64,000 bases of DNA from Corynebacterium marambiense. Its GTDB lineage: Bacteria > Actinomycetota > Actinomycetes > Mycobacteriales > Mycobacteriaceae. This document shows, one piece after another, positions 1-9,591 of this stretch. Each line of letters opens with the position of its first letter. Within the stretch, counting starts at the first letter, position 1. The notes under the pieces were generated by a model. That model was not told where the DNA came from and made no database searches. It saw nothing but the letters and a program-made list of their open reading frames with translations. A program made the position numbers and the translations under genes. The stretch covers positions 248,001-312,000 of the forward strand of contig NZ_JAEIOT010000007.1 in NCBI RefSeq assembly GCF_016342275.1. Direction: 5' to 3'.

Positions 1-1224
1 GGCGGCGGCAAAACGGTGGACATCCGGGAAACGGGGATCCTGTCCGCGTTCGGCGTAGTGAGCGAGGGCGATGAACGTTTCGTGGAGGTCGTCACGGGCG
101 AGCACGCTGTTGTCCGAGATGTCGCCCAGCGCATCGGCGAGGACATCATAGCCCTCGTCGATGTCCCTGACCTCGGCGGTGGCAGCCGCCTCAATTTCCG
201 GTCCCGGAATGTCATCGGCGCTGACCCTGGCCCGCTCACCGTATTCACTGACGACCTGGTTCATGGAACCGTAGTAGAGGTAGCAGACACTTGACATCGC
301 CCACCCGACCATCGCCGTGACTATCCTCGCCTGCAGACGCGCTTCGTTGGTGACGTTGGGCCAGATCCTCCGGACCTCCTCAACCCACGACTCCGTGAGC
401 GCATCGACCTCGCCATCGGTGATGGGGCGCGTGAAGAGGAACTGCGGGAATCCCGCGATGACGCACGCGATGTCGAAGGTGGCATCCCGGAATCCCGCCC
501 ATTCGTAGTCGAGGAACTGGATACGGTCCGCGAGGATGATGTTGTCCGGGGACAGGTCGAACGGGGTGAATGCACGGTGCCTGCCGCTGACCAGCCGCCG
601 CTTCGCGTCGGAGGCGAAATGCCGCACGTTCGCGGGAATGTCGATGCCCGCGGATTCGAGCAGTTCGAGGCCGCGGTCGATCGAAGCCGGAAGACCCCGT
701 TCCCGTGCGTACTGGAGCTCCTCGGTGTCGGGGTACGTCCGGAGCATCCGCTTCAGAAGAATGTCGAAACCGGCCTCGCGGTCCGCGGTACCGGCGTGCA
801 TCCTGCCGAGGGCACGTCCCAGGTTCCGGATCAGGGGCAAGCGCTTCTCCCCCTCCGCATTAGCCAGCAGGTCCGCATAGGTCTCGCCGTCACCGGAGTC
901 GGTGATGACCAGGATCCTGCGGTCGATATCGTGGGCCAGGAGCACCGGCCCAGGACGAACCTCGGCGGGCAGAGACGTGGTGAACTGGTAGGACACGACC
1001 TCGCGGATGAGTGCCGCATCATCGATCCGGTCGCCCGTCGGTGGCGTGTACTTGAGCACGACCGACCGTTGCTGGAGGAACGGCGATACGGCGACGCGGG
1101 CCCGGAGCACCACCGCGTTACCGGATCCCCCGAGGGAGACCACGTCCCCGAGTTTCTGGGTACCCCCGAAACGTTCGGACAGCAGCTCCTGGGCCACCTC
1201 GACGATCTCTTCGGTCGCGAGCAT
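1..1224 (-). CDS. APH-like phosphotransferase (3' end beyond window)
   Basis: Open for 408 codons from ATG at 1224 to the window edge without a stop, so the C-terminus is missing. The ATG follows AAGGAG at a 6-base spacing. The protein has the aminoglycoside/choline-kinase fold pattern: an early LGGSGNAVVLRARV segment, a VVLKY strand carrying the likely ATP-contacting Lys, a catalytic-loop-like FDLSPDN (Asp223, Asn228) and a metal-binding LDYEWAG (Asp239). The usual catalytic-loop His (HxD) is replaced by Pro221. The substrate is unknown; such kinases act on small molecules and the name does not imply antibiotic resistance. It lies downstream of aspS on the same strand but 340 bases away, so it probably has its own promoter. 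Family assignment is fairly firm, substrate unassigned. Confidence 0.75.
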   Translation of the reverse strand, partial: MLATEEIVEVAQELLSERFGGTQKLGDVVSLGGSGNAVVLRARVAVSPFLQQRSVVLKYTPPTGDRIDDAALIREVVSYQFTTSLPAEVRPGPVLLAHDIDRRILVITDSGDGETYADLLANAEGEKRLPLIRNLGRALGRMHAGTADREAGFDILLKRMLRTYPDTEELQYARERGLPASIDRGLELLESAGIDIPANVRHFASDAKRRLVSGRHRAFTPFDLSPDNIILADRIQFLDYEWAGFRDATFDIACVIAGFPQFLFTRPITDGEVDALTESWVEEVRRIWPNVTNEARLQARIVTAMVGWAMSSVCYLYYGSMNQVVSEYGERARVSADDIPGPEIEAAATAEVRDIDEGYDVLADALGDISDNSVLARDDLHETFIALAHYAERGQDPRFPDVHRFAAA

Positions 1225-1564
1225 GGAAAAACTCCTTCATGGTTCATTCGCCGGAACACCGGCGTGGCGAGGGCACACGTAGACGCACGATCACGCCCTC
1301 AAGGCTCCCCCTCACTGTATCCGGAGGGAGTAACGCGCGTCGTCCTTCTGGACGCTGCCGCGGCGGGTCTGGCTCCGGAAGAATCCGGAAACAAGCCTTG
1401 AACAGCGCCGGAGACACAGGGAAATCTGGAACACGGTTCCGCGGAGCCGGTCGACACAGCCACCGGGGGTGCTGAATCCCCATCGGGCCGGTCAACCGGC
1501 GGCCGTCCAATGCCCGATGGTGGAACAGTCGCCCCACCCGGTAAGCGGAGCGCCGGTGCAGGCG
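1225..1564. other. Intergenic region between aspS and kinase gene
   Basis: Gap of 340 bases between two minus-strand genes. The only structure I see is an inverted repeat with arms CCATCGGGC (1480-1488) and GCCCGATGG (1512-1520). Between the arms is a second small repeat of CCGG units. It lies about 45 bases past the aspS stop and could terminate aspS, although no clear T-tract follows on the minus strand. The rest holds no supported gene. Confidence 0.4.
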
Positions 1565-3364
1565 TCAGCTCCGGTTGGACTGGCCCTGCTTCTTCGGCTT
1601 GGCATCAATCCCGGATTCCTTGCGCTGCTCCGGGGTAATCGGCGCCGGGGCATCGGTGAGCGGATCGACCCCGCCACCCGACTTCGGGAACGCGATCACG
1701 TCGCGGATCGAGTCGAATCCACCGAGCAAGCTCATGATCCGGTCCCAGCCGAAGGCGATACCGCCGTGCGGAGGCGCACCGAAGGCAAAGGCGTCGAGCA
1801 GGAAGCCGAACTTCTCCTGAGCCTCCTCTTCCGTGATACCCATAACCTTGAACACCCGCTCCTGGACGTCCCGACGGTGGATACGGATCGATCCGCCACC
1901 GATCTCGTTGCCGTTGCATACGATGTCGTAGGCGTAGGACAACGCGGAACCCGGATTCTCGTCGAAGGTATCCAGGAACTCCGGCTTCGGTGAGGTGAAC
2001 GCGTGGTGGACGGCGGTCCACTTGGAGTGGCCGAGGGCGACATCGCCAGATGCGGTGGCATCGGCCGACGGCTCGAACATGGGGGCGTCGACGACCCAGG
2101 TGAAAGCCCAGTCCCCGTCCTTGATGAGGTCAAGCTTGCGGGCGATCTCACCGCGCGCCGCGCCGAGCAGCGCCCGAGAGGACTTGGTGTCTCCGGCGGC
2201 GAAGAAGATACAGTCGCCGGGCTTCGCACCGACGTGCCCAGCGATACCGGCACGTTCCTTCTCCGTGATGTTTTTCGCGACGGGTCCGCCCAGCTCCCCA
2301 TCCTCCCCGACGAGGATGTAGGCGAGCCCCTTGGCACCGCGCTGACGGGCCCAGTCCTGCCATGCGTCCAGCTGACGACGGGGCTGGCTCGCCCCACCCT
2401 CCATCACGACAGCACCGACGTACTCGTTCTGGAAGACACGGAACGTGGTCTCGGAGAAGAATTCGGTGCACTCGGTGATCTCGATGTCGAAGCGGAGGTC
2501 GGGCTTGTCGGAGCCGTACCGGCGCATCGCCTCCGCGTAGGTCATGCGCGGGATCGGGGTAGTGATCTCGTATCCGATCAGCTTCCACAGCTCAACCAGG
2601 ACCTGCTCGGCGAGCTCAATGATGTCATTCTCGTCGACGAAACTCATCTCCACGTCGAGCTGCGTGAACTCAGGCTGGCGGTCCGCGCGGAAGTCCTCGT
2701 CACGGTAGCAGCGGGCGATCTGGTAGTAGCGTTCGAGGCCCGCAACCATGAGCAGCTGCTTGAACAGCTGCGGCGACTGCGGCAGCGCGTAGAAGGTTCC
2801 CGGCTTGAGTCGAGCGGGCACCAGGAAGTCGCGGGCCCCTTCAGGAGTAGCCCGCGTCAGCGTCGGCGTTTCAACCTCCGTAAAATCATTAGCGTCCAAT
2901 ACCCGACGAGCCGCCTGGTTCGCGGCGGCGCGCAGGCGCATCGCCTTGGCCTGGCTCGGGCGACGGAGATCGAGGTAGCGGTAACGCAGACGCGCCTCCT
3001 CGCCGACTTCCCCGGATGCGGCCGAGTCCTCGATCTGGAACGGCAGCGGTGCAGACTCGTTCAAGATCTCAAGTTCGGAGACATTTACCTCGACATCACC
3101 GGACGCGAGGTTCGGGTTCTCCGACCCCTCGGGGCGGGGCTCGACCACACCGGTGACCCGGATACAGAACTCGCTGCGCAGGTGGTGGGCTTTCTCCGCC
3201 ACCTCCGATTCCCGGAAAACTACCTGGGCAACACCGGAACGGTCCCGCAGATCGATGAAGATCACACCTCCGTGATCGCGGCGGCGAGCCACCCATCCGG
3301 TCAGCGTCACCGTCTGTCCCGCTGATTCCTTCCGCAGGTCGCCGGCAAGATGAGTGCGCAACAC
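1565..3364 (-). CDS. aspS: Aspartyl-tRNA synthetase
   Basis: Class II aminoacyl-tRNA synthetase of 599 residues, the usual bacterial-type length. It attaches aspartate to tRNA in the cytoplasm. The N-terminal OB-fold anticodon domain spans roughly residues 1-110 ([20 protein letters not shown]). The catalytic domain follows with motif 2 around [11 protein letters not shown], and between them lies the bacterial GAD insertion. Motif 3 ([16 protein letters not shown]) is at 534-549. The start is GTG at 3364, giving the conserved N-terminus [10 protein letters not shown]. No asparaginyl-tRNA synthetase is seen here. In actinobacteria lacking that enzyme AspRS may also charge tRNA-Asn, but this cannot be judged from the window. 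Divergent from the metallopeptidase. Confidence 0.98.
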   Translation of the reverse strand: MLRTHLAGDLRKESAGQTVTLTGWVARRRDHGGVIFIDLRDRSGVAQVVFRESEVAEKAHHLRSEFCIRVTGVVEPRPEGSENPNLASGDVEVNVSELEILNESAPLPFQIEDSAASGEVGEEARLRYRYLDLRRPSQAKAMRLRAAANQAARRVLDANDFTEVETPTLTRATPEGARDFLVPARLKPGTFYALPQSPQLFKQLLMVAGLERYYQIARCYRDEDFRADRQPEFTQLDVEMSFVDENDIIELAEQVLVELWKLIGYEITTPIPRMTYAEAMRRYGSDKPDLRFDIEITECTEFFSETTFRVFQNEYVGAVVMEGGASQPRRQLDAWQDWARQRGAKGLAYILVGEDGELGGPVAKNITEKERAGIAGHVGAKPGDCIFFAAGDTKSSRALLGAARGEIARKLDLIKDGDWAFTWVVDAPMFEPSADATASGDVALGHSKWTAVHHAFTSPKPEFLDTFDENPGSALSYAYDIVCNGNEIGGGSIRIHRRDVQERVFKVMGITEEEAQEKFGFLLDAFAFGAPPHGGIAFGWDRIMSLLGGFDSIRDVIAFPKSGGGVDPLTDAPAPITPEQRKESGIDAKPKKQGQSNRS

Positions 3365-3550
3365 GTGTCTGGTGTCCTTCCACTAGATAAAATGAAACTC
3401 TGATCGAGCTGCGAGTCTACCCTCCACCATCCGTGCCCCGTCCTCCCGGGCGGGAATTACCGGTCCGGTGGTGCGCGCCCCCGGAACCATGTACCCGATG
3501 GGAGCTTCCGCAACTGCTCGGCCCTCATGCCTATGTGGCATGATCAGCGC

Positions 3551-4438
3551 ATGACCTTTCGTGATGATGTGGACCTGAGCTCATCCCGTGCCCGTCGATC
3601 GGGAGGTGGGATGAAACTTGCCGCGGGTGGCGGCATCGGCACCATAATCGTGGCCGTGGCCTTCGTCCTCCTGGGTGGTGATCCCGCTGAACTCGACGAG
3701 GTACTGAATCAACGGCAGGTGGGGGCACAGCGCGACGGTTCCACCGGAAAAACAACTCTCGATCACTGCCGCACCGGCGCCGACGCGAACAAGTACGCCG
3801 ACTGTAGGGTCTCCGCGACGGCCGAGTCCCTCGACGCAGTGTGGGCGAGCAGACTCCCGGCGCAAGCCGGAATCGAGTACTCGCAGCCTGGTCTCGTCAT
3901 CTTCGACAACTCCACCCAATCCGGCTGCGGAATGGCGTCTTCGGCAACCGGACCTTTCTACTGCCCGGTCGACCAGACGGCCTACTTCGATGTGAGCTTC
4001 TTCGACCAGATCGTCCAGCTCGGCGGAGAAAACGCGCCACTGGCGCAGGAGTACATCGTCGCCCACGAATTCGGTCACCATCTGCAGAACCTCGAAGGAA
4101 CCCTGGGACTGAGCGACTACAAGAACCCCGGTGCCGATTCGAACGCGGTGAAGATCGAGCTCCAGGCCGACTGCTACGCCGGGGTGTGGGCGCACTACGC
4201 CGATGACGGCGACGAGGCTTTCCTCGAGCCAATCACCGACGAACAGATCAGGGACGCCGTGCAGACGGCACGTGCGGTGGGTGACGACAACATCCAGAAA
4301 CGCAGTCAGGGCGAGGTCCGGCCCGACGCCTTCACACACGGTTCATCCGAGCAACGCGAACAGGCTTTCCTCGCCGGCTACCGGTCCGGTTCGATGAGTT
4401 CCTGCGACACCCTGAACCGCGGCGGGTACCGGAAATAA
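3551..4438 (+). CDS. Membrane-anchored zinc metallopeptidase (YpfJ family)
   Basis: Protein of 295 residues from ATG 3551; an upstream in-frame start at 3527 is possible but adds an atypical leader. After a hydrophilic Arg/Ser-rich N-terminus there is one membrane segment (GGGIGTIIVAVAFVLLGG, about residues 26-43). An extracytoplasmic domain carries the zincin motif HEFGHH at 172-177 and downstream ELQADCYAG, which holds the likely third zinc ligand. This is the neutral zinc metallopeptidase / YpfJ family, whose physiological substrate is not established. Next to aspS in corynebacteria as far as I recall. A CATGAT hexamer six bases before ATG may be a weak -10 for a leaderless transcript. Confidence 0.9.
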   Translation: MTFRDDVDLSSSRARRSGGGMKLAAGGGIGTIIVAVAFVLLGGDPAELDEVLNQRQVGAQRDGSTGKTTLDHCRTGADANKYADCRVSATAESLDAVWASRLPAQAGIEYSQPGLVIFDNSTQSGCGMASSATGPFYCPVDQTAYFDVSFFDQIVQLGGENAPLAQEYIVAHEFGHHLQNLEGTLGLSDYKNPGADSNAVKIELQADCYAGVWAHYADDGDEAFLEPITDEQIRDAVQTARAVGDDNIQKRSQGEVRPDAFTHGSSEQREQAFLAGYRSGSMSSCDTLNRGGYRK

Positions 4439-4539
4439 ATGCAGACACCAGCCCGCGGCCCATACTGTTGACCATAGAGGGTCCCCTACCTAGAGTTGTT
4501 TAGCGGCCAGCTCACCGAACAGACAGGTTGCATCACGCA

Positions 4540-5640
4540 ATGAGCACCTCCCCGAACACTCCCCTTCCTGCCCGGTTGAGTTTCCTCGACAGATGGTTGC
4601 CGGCGTGGATCATCGCCGCCATGATCCTCGGTATCCTCCTCGGACGCTTCATCCCGTCCCTGGGGCGGCTCCTCGACTCGTGGACGGTGGGTGGAATCTC
4701 GGTTCCGATCGCCCTCGGGCTGTTGGTGATGATGTACCCGCCATTGGCGAAGGTCCGTTACGACAAGACGGGCGAGATCGCCACGAACCGGCGGTTGATG
4801 GTGATCACGGTGGCACTCAACTGGATTCTCGGCCCGACGCTCATGTTTGCGCTGGCATGGCTCCTGCTCCCGGATCTTCCCGAGTACCGGACCGGCCTCG
4901 TGATCATCGGCTTGGCCCGGTGTATCGCGATGGTGTTGATCTGGAATGACCTCGCCTGCGGGGACCGGGAGACGGCCGCCGTTCTGGTGGCCATCAACTC
5001 GGTGTTCCAGGTCGTCATGTTCTCGGTGCTCGGCTGGTTCTATCTCCAGATTCTCCCCTCCTGGATCGGTCTCGAGACGACCAGCGCCGAATTCTCCTTC
5101 ACCGCGATTCTCATCTCGGTCCTTGTCTTCCTCGGGATCCCGCTCCTCGCCGGGTTCCTTTCCCGGGTATTCGGTGAACGGCTCCGGTCCCGCCGGTGGT
5201 ACGAGACGACGTTCCTCCCCAGGGTCTCACCGCTGGCTCTCGGTGGTCTGCTCTACACCATCGTCGTTCTGTTCAGTCTGCAGGGAGGTCAGCTCACATC
5301 GAACCCGTGGGCGGTCATCCGGATCGCTATCCCCTTCGTCTTCTACTTCTTCGTCATGTTCTTCCTCGCCACGGTCGTATCGCGTGCCGCCGGTTTCGGG
5401 TACGCGACCTCAACCACAATTGCGTTCACCGCAGCGGGAAACAACTTCGAGCTGTCCATCGCCGTGGCGATCGGCACCTTCGGCGCGATGTCCGGACAGG
5501 CCCTGGCGGGGACGATCGGTCCCCTCATTGAGGTCCCGGTCCTGTTGGCACTCGTGTACGTCGCCATGTGGTGGGGACCGCGGCTCTTCCCAGGCGATCC
5601 GACGCTTCCCGCCGCAACCGCCGCTCCCCGGGTCCGGTGA
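4540..5640 (+). CDS. acr3: Arsenite efflux transporter Acr3
   Basis: Ten-helix membrane protein of 366 residues, matching Acr3/BART family length. Acr3 exports arsenite across the cytoplasmic membrane. The essential cysteine lies in ARCIAMV (Cys128) and the conserved glutamate in PLIEVP (Glu331). These two positions are the ones shown to matter in the C. glutamicum Acr3. ATG at 4540 was chosen over an in-frame TTG at 4528 because it starts just before the conserved hydrophobic core. The next gene is an arsenate-reductase-like ORF, giving a minimal arsenic operon, but no ArsR-type regulator is visible nearby. Confidence 0.93.
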   Translation: MSTSPNTPLPARLSFLDRWLPAWIIAAMILGILLGRFIPSLGRLLDSWTVGGISVPIALGLLVMMYPPLAKVRYDKTGEIATNRRLMVITVALNWILGPTLMFALAWLLLPDLPEYRTGLVIIGLARCIAMVLIWNDLACGDRETAAVLVAINSVFQVVMFSVLGWFYLQILPSWIGLETTSAEFSFTAILISVLVFLGIPLLAGFLSRVFGERLRSRRWYETTFLPRVSPLALGGLLYTIVVLFSLQGGQLTSNPWAVIRIAIPFVFYFFVMFFLATVVSRAAGFGYATSTTIAFTAAGNNFELSIAVAIGTFGAMSGQALAGTIGPLIEVPVLLALVYVAMWWGPRLFPGDPTLPAATAAPRVR

Positions 5641-5670
5641 CCGCATCCTCATCCCATGGAGATGTCCCCG

Positions 5671-6122
5671 ATGATGCCCCGACAACGTCCACTCGTTCTG
5701 TTCATCTGCACCCGCAACGCGGGGAAATCGCAGATGGCGGAGGCCCTCACACGCAGATACGCCGCCGGTGAGGTGGAGGTGCATTCGGCGGTACGAGACC
5801 GAAAGGATCCGTCAACCAGATCTCCGCGGCGGCCGTGGCCGAGATCGGTGTGTCGATGGACGGGGCGGTTTCCAGTGGCATTGACCCCGACATCCTCCGG
5901 CGTGCCGACCGCGTCATTGTCCTGGGTACCGAGGCGATAGTCGATCCGGTACCCGGAATGCGGTCCGAAATGGAGGTGGGGGTGACCGACGAGCCCTCCT
6001 ACAGGGGCGTCGAGGGTATCTTACGCATGCGGTTGATCCGCGACGATATTGCAGAACGCATTCAGGTACTTCTCCACGACCTCGGCGTTCCATCAACGGA
6101 GACGGGGACTGAACGGCGCTAG
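5671..6122 (+). pseudogene. Frameshifted arsenate reductase (low-MW phosphatase family)
   Basis: Two overlapping reading frames together give one ArsC-like protein. The first frame (from about 5671) has [18 protein letters not shown], a phosphatase-type P-loop CX5K-S in which the usual Arg is Lys. It runs through EVEVHSA and then loses homology. The family sequence resumes in another frame as [20 protein letters not shown] through to the stop at 6122. Restoring one G within the GCGGTACG at 5787-5794 joins the halves cleanly, so a single-base deletion (real or a sequencing error) explains it. ATG 5671 has GGAG nine bases upstream; ATG 5656 is the longest option. Arsenate reduction would feed Acr3. 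Its stop overlaps the convergent helicase stop by four bases. Confidence 0.8.
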
Positions 6123-8860
6123 CCCGCCGTGTTCCTCTGACCGGTGTCCTCCACCCCGACATCCTCCGGTCCGTCGTCTGCCAGCCCCAACCTGCGACGT
6201 TCCTGGGCGATGATCTGCCGCGCCAGTTCCGGTTCGGAGATGTCGACCGCGTCAGGTACCTCAGCTGCGTCGGAAGTCCGGGCGAAGGCGTCGAACACGC
6301 CTCGTTTCACCGCGAGAATCTCGAGCATCCTCTCATCGACGGTGTCCGCTCCGATGAGGCGGTGAACGTGGACAGTACCGGTCTGCCCCATGCGGTAGGC
6401 GCGGGCGATGGCCTGGTCCTCCTGGGTGGGCTTCACCTGGGGTTCAGTCAGAACGACCACGGATGCGGCCTGGATGTTCAGGCCCTGTCCACCGGCCTGG
6501 ATCTGGGCCAGGAGGATACTACCGCCGGGGGCCGTGCCGAATGAGTCGACCAGCGCCTGTCTACGCGCCGGGGGAACCGAGCCGTCGATCACCCCGACCA
6601 CCGACTCCCCGAAGGCATCCGCGATGAGCTCGAGCACATCGAGAAAAAAGCTGAATACCAGCAGCCGCTTGCCGGAGTCTCCGGCATCGGCGACTATCTC
6701 CGCCAGCCGGGCGAGCTTCGCGGGGCGGCCGGTTGGGGTGACCCAAGCCGCCCGCCGCATCCCCATCCACGAGCCCTCCGCGACGCTCTCCCGGTAAAAT
6801 TGCTGCTCTGCCTCAGTGAGCTCGACCCACTCGGTTTCATCCACCCGGTCCGGGAGCTGGTCGAGCACCTGGGTGACGTTTCTCCGGAGGTATGCGGGCG
6901 CGATGAGCCGCCGGAACGTGTCCGCGTCCAACTCAGCCATCCCCCGCGTGACCAGGTCTGGTCGGATGATCCGGACGAGATTGACAAACTCGTCGACCCG
7001 GTTCTCCAGTGGTGTTCCGGTCAGCAGCAGGACCGTTTCAGAGGCCTCGGCCAGGGCGGTACACGCGATCGTCCTCTTCGCCCGGGGATTCTTGATCATG
7101 TGCGCCTCATCGACGATAAGCACGTCCGGGTCTCCGAGATCCAGGGTCCTCGCACCGTCGTAGGTGCACACCAGCACCCCTCCCCGGTTCCGCCACGCCG
7201 CTACAGCGACCTGTTTATCGGGGCCGTGGGCCACGAAGACTTCCAGGGTACAGAATGCCGCGAGTTCGCGTGACCAATTCACCACCACGGAGGCGGGACA
7301 GACCACGACCGTGCGACCGACGCCCCCACCACCGTCACCGGAGGATCTCTCTTCCGCGAGGTGGGCCGCCACGGCGATCGCCTGGACGGTCTTGCCAAGC
7401 CCCATCTCATCACCAAGGATGATTCGGCGTTGCACAACCGCAAATCGCGCCCCGTAGGACTGGTACCCGCGCAGATGGAGATCACGGAGGTAATTCCGGT
7501 TTAGCCGGATGCCCCGAATCCTCTCGATGAGCGCCCCGTCGAGCAGTGTGGGATCTTCACCCGTGACTGTGTCGAGCCGGAGCAGATCCGCGAGGAGTGC
7601 CTGGTACCGGGCCGGTCTCGAGAGGTAGTCATCCCACGCGGCGGGCCCCGGGTCGGTGACCGAGGCCGGCAACAGCAGGGCCGGACCGACGGCGGCCCAT
7701 CGGAGATCGTCCAGGAGCTGCTCTAGCGCACCGGCCCCGCGGACGATGACATCGTATCCGTCCGGTGACGGTCCCACGGGGAGTTTCCGGAAGAAGTCGA
7801 TGAGTCGATCGCGTCGGGCACGTTCCGCCTCGTCGAGCAGACCGACCTGTTCGTACCGGGAAAGGATGCGGGTCAGGGACACCGCCTCCGGGAGCGGCTC
7901 ATCACCGATCCGCTGCGTCGGGTTCGCCGTCGCCTCCGATTCGAGGGTACGGGCCGCGGCCTGTAGCCGACTGGCTGTCTGCCGCCCGATCCCGTTCACC
8001 GCTATCAACCGGTCGATGGGGGTGTCGAGGATGTCAGCGACCGTCGTGACACCCACCTCGACCAGGCCCGTGAACCGGAGCCTATCGTCGGTGACCCGTT
8101 TGAGCGCCTCCAGCGGAAGCTGCTCCATCAGCTGTCTCGCCCGTCGCCGGCCCAACACCGCCAGTGCCGCATCGGCTTCAGCCCGGAGCACAGGTTCCGA
8201 ATCCGGGTGCCGTAAAACGCGCTCCACCGCAGCACGGGCTCCCGCCAATGCCGTCCCATCGATCCGCCCGAACCGGATATCTCCGAGGTTGTCCCCGGCG
8301 CCCCGGATCACCGCGTCTCTCGCGGCTTCGATGTAGAGATCGGCGGGTGCTCCGGGTCCGGGCGTGAGCCGGACCCCGTTCCGTCGTTGCTGCTCTGCTG
8401 CGAGGTACGCGTCGGAGAGAACCTCCCGAACCGCGCTCACCGTCCACCCCGTCCGGACATCCGTGAGTAGCAGGAAGAGATCCGCGGCCGCGGACTCCGC
8501 AGCGGGGTCCGGTCGACCGAGTCCGAAGAACCTACCGAATACCCCGGTTCCGGCCCGGGATGCAGGCCCCCGCAGTGCGTCAATGCGGACAACTACCGAC
8601 ACCAGTTCGTGGACGAGGCGTCCGAATTCCGGGTGGCGGCCGATCACGGTGGCGCGGGGGTAGAGGTCGTCCGGCCACTCCGGGGAGTGGGGCGGAAGAA
8701 TGATGACGGATCCCGAGGCTGACCCACAGTGCACGCCGTGGGCCGGGTCCACCGAGGGGGCTTCCCCGTCGACGATGTCGAGGAGGCCGACCGCCCGGGC
8801 GGCCAGGGATCGGATCTCTTCAGCGTCGCTCAAGAGACTCCGCAGCTGGGTTCTGTCCAT
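6119..8860 (-). CDS. SNF2-family DEAD/DEAH-box helicase with helix-hairpin-helix domain
   Basis: Protein of 913 residues. Domain order: a long N-terminal region without recognisable motifs (1-260); a helix-hairpin-helix-like segment (about 267-300, containing IAVNGIGRQTASRL); then an SNF2 ATPase core. The core shows Walker A GDEMGLGKT (about 482-490), DEAH-box VDEAHMIKN (about 581), LLTGTPLENR, and motif VI QAIARAYRMGQT near 820. SNF2 proteins are double-stranded DNA translocases that remodel protein-DNA complexes; the HhH suggests DNA backbone contact. Start ATG 8860. It is divergent from a TetR regulator across a short intergenic region. Biological role not known. Confidence 0.88.
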   Translation of the reverse strand: MDRTQLRSLLSDAEEIRSLAARAVGLLDIVDGEAPSVDPAHGVHCGSASGSVIILPPHSPEWPDDLYPRATVIGRHPEFGRLVHELVSVVVRIDALRGPASRAGTGVFGRFFGLGRPDPAAESAAADLFLLLTDVRTGWTVSAVREVLSDAYLAAEQQRRNGVRLTPGPGAPADLYIEAARDAVIRGAGDNLGDIRFGRIDGTALAGARAAVERVLRHPDSEPVLRAEADAALAVLGRRRARQLMEQLPLEALKRVTDDRLRFTGLVEVGVTTVADILDTPIDRLIAVNGIGRQTASRLQAAARTLESEATANPTQRIGDEPLPEAVSLTRILSRYEQVGLLDEAERARRDRLIDFFRKLPVGPSPDGYDVIVRGAGALEQLLDDLRWAAVGPALLLPASVTDPGPAAWDDYLSRPARYQALLADLLRLDTVTGEDPTLLDGALIERIRGIRLNRNYLRDLHLRGYQSYGARFAVVQRRIILGDEMGLGKTVQAIAVAAHLAEERSSGDGGGGVGRTVVVCPASVVVNWSRELAAFCTLEVFVAHGPDKQVAVAAWRNRGGVLVCTYDGARTLDLGDPDVLIVDEAHMIKNPRAKRTIACTALAEASETVLLLTGTPLENRVDEFVNLVRIIRPDLVTRGMAELDADTFRRLIAPAYLRRNVTQVLDQLPDRVDETEWVELTEAEQQFYRESVAEGSWMGMRRAAWVTPTGRPAKLARLAEIVADAGDSGKRLLVFSFFLDVLELIADAFGESVVGVIDGSVPPARRQALVDSFGTAPGGSILLAQIQAGGQGLNIQAASVVVLTEPQVKPTQEDQAIARAYRMGQTGTVHVHRLIGADTVDERMLEILAVKRGVFDAFARTSDAAEVPDAVDISEPELARQIIAQERRRLGLADDGPEDVGVEDTGQRNTAG

Positions 8861-8926
8861 GGGACCATCCTGCCCGTTCGCAGCCGTACCGGAAAGCTGA
8901 TGTGCAGAGAAATTGGACAGAACTGG

Positions 8927-8944
8927 AAGTGAAGACTATCACTT
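8927..8944. promoter_or_regulatory. Palindrome, likely TetR operator
   Basis: Perfect inverted repeat AAGTGA-N6-TCACTT in the gap between the divergent helicase and TetR genes. Its 18-base size and position fit a TetR-family operator controlling its own gene and possibly the helicase. Inference from position and symmetry only. Confidence 0.55.
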
Positions 8945-9003
8945 TAAGGGAGGTATTCACCACCGAGACAGAATCGTCCCATCCCCCACATTTGGAGAAT
9001 CCG

Positions 9004-9582
9004 TTGCGCGCCGATGCCCTCGAACGCCGGAACCGAATCATCGACACCGCGTGTGAGCTCTTCCGCCGCCAACCGGAGACCGTCCCGTTGGAGATTATCG
9101 CGGAGCGAGCTGACGTCGGCATCGCGACGTTGTACCGGAATTTCCCCGACCGAGAGTCACTCCTGCACGCATGCGGTGCCCGGCTCTTCGTCCGGGCGAT
9201 CGACCTGCAGAAATCAGTGCTCGAGAACTTCGATCAGGATCCGGAAGGCCAGTGGTTGCACTACGTGGATTCACTGGTCGACATGGGGCTCGGTTCGTTG
9301 GTCGCCGCGTTCGCGCCCGATGACCTGGCCCTCCTCCCACCCGATGTGATGGATCTCCGGCAGCACACCGCGAAGCTCGGCAACGCGATCCTGGAGGAGG
9401 CGAAGAACCATGGCCTCGTGGAGGCATCGATCCAGCACGACACCTTCATCATCGGTCTGCTGACCGTCTCCCGCCCTCCGGTCCCCGGGGTCCTCTCACT
9501 GGAACCTAACATCACCGCGAACCTCGTGGAGCTCTTCCTCTCGGGACTCAGACACGGAACGCTCCGCCCACTCAGATACTGA
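9004..9582 (+). CDS. TetR-family transcriptional regulator
   Basis: Helix-turn-helix DNA-binding protein of 192 residues from TTG 9004, which is preceded by GGAG at six bases. This gives the typical TetR opening RADALERRNRIIDTACELFRR. The HTH is about residues 30-50 (VPLEIIAERADVGIATLYRNF), followed by PDRESLL. The C-terminal ligand domain is variable and its effector cannot be read. In-frame starts at 8902 (GTG) or 8992 (TTG) are possible, but 8902 would place the AAGTGA-N6-TCACTT palindrome inside the coding sequence. It ends nine bases before the convergent lipoprotein gene. Confidence 0.85.
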   Translation: MRADALERRNRIIDTACELFRRQPETVPLEIIAERADVGIATLYRNFPDRESLLHACGARLFVRAIDLQKSVLENFDQDPEGQWLHYVDSLVDMGLGSLVAAFAPDDLALLPPDVMDLRQHTAKLGNAILEEAKNHGLVEASIQHDTFIIGLLTVSRPPVPGVLSLEPNITANLVELFLSGLRHGTLRPLRY

Positions 9583-9591
9583 ACGTCCGGG

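Noticed and set aside
577..1401. Plus-strand open frame of 274 codons near the left edge
   Set aside because: Antisense to the APH-like kinase, whose motifs and ribosome binding site are clear on the minus strand.
2003..3325. Open frame of 440 codons antisense to aspS
   Set aside because: Shadow of aspS with no domain features and no ribosome binding site.
8902..9003. N-terminal extension of the TetR protein from GTG 8902
   Set aside because: Would add 34 residues not typical of TetR proteins, has no ribosome binding site, and would contain the operator-like palindrome.
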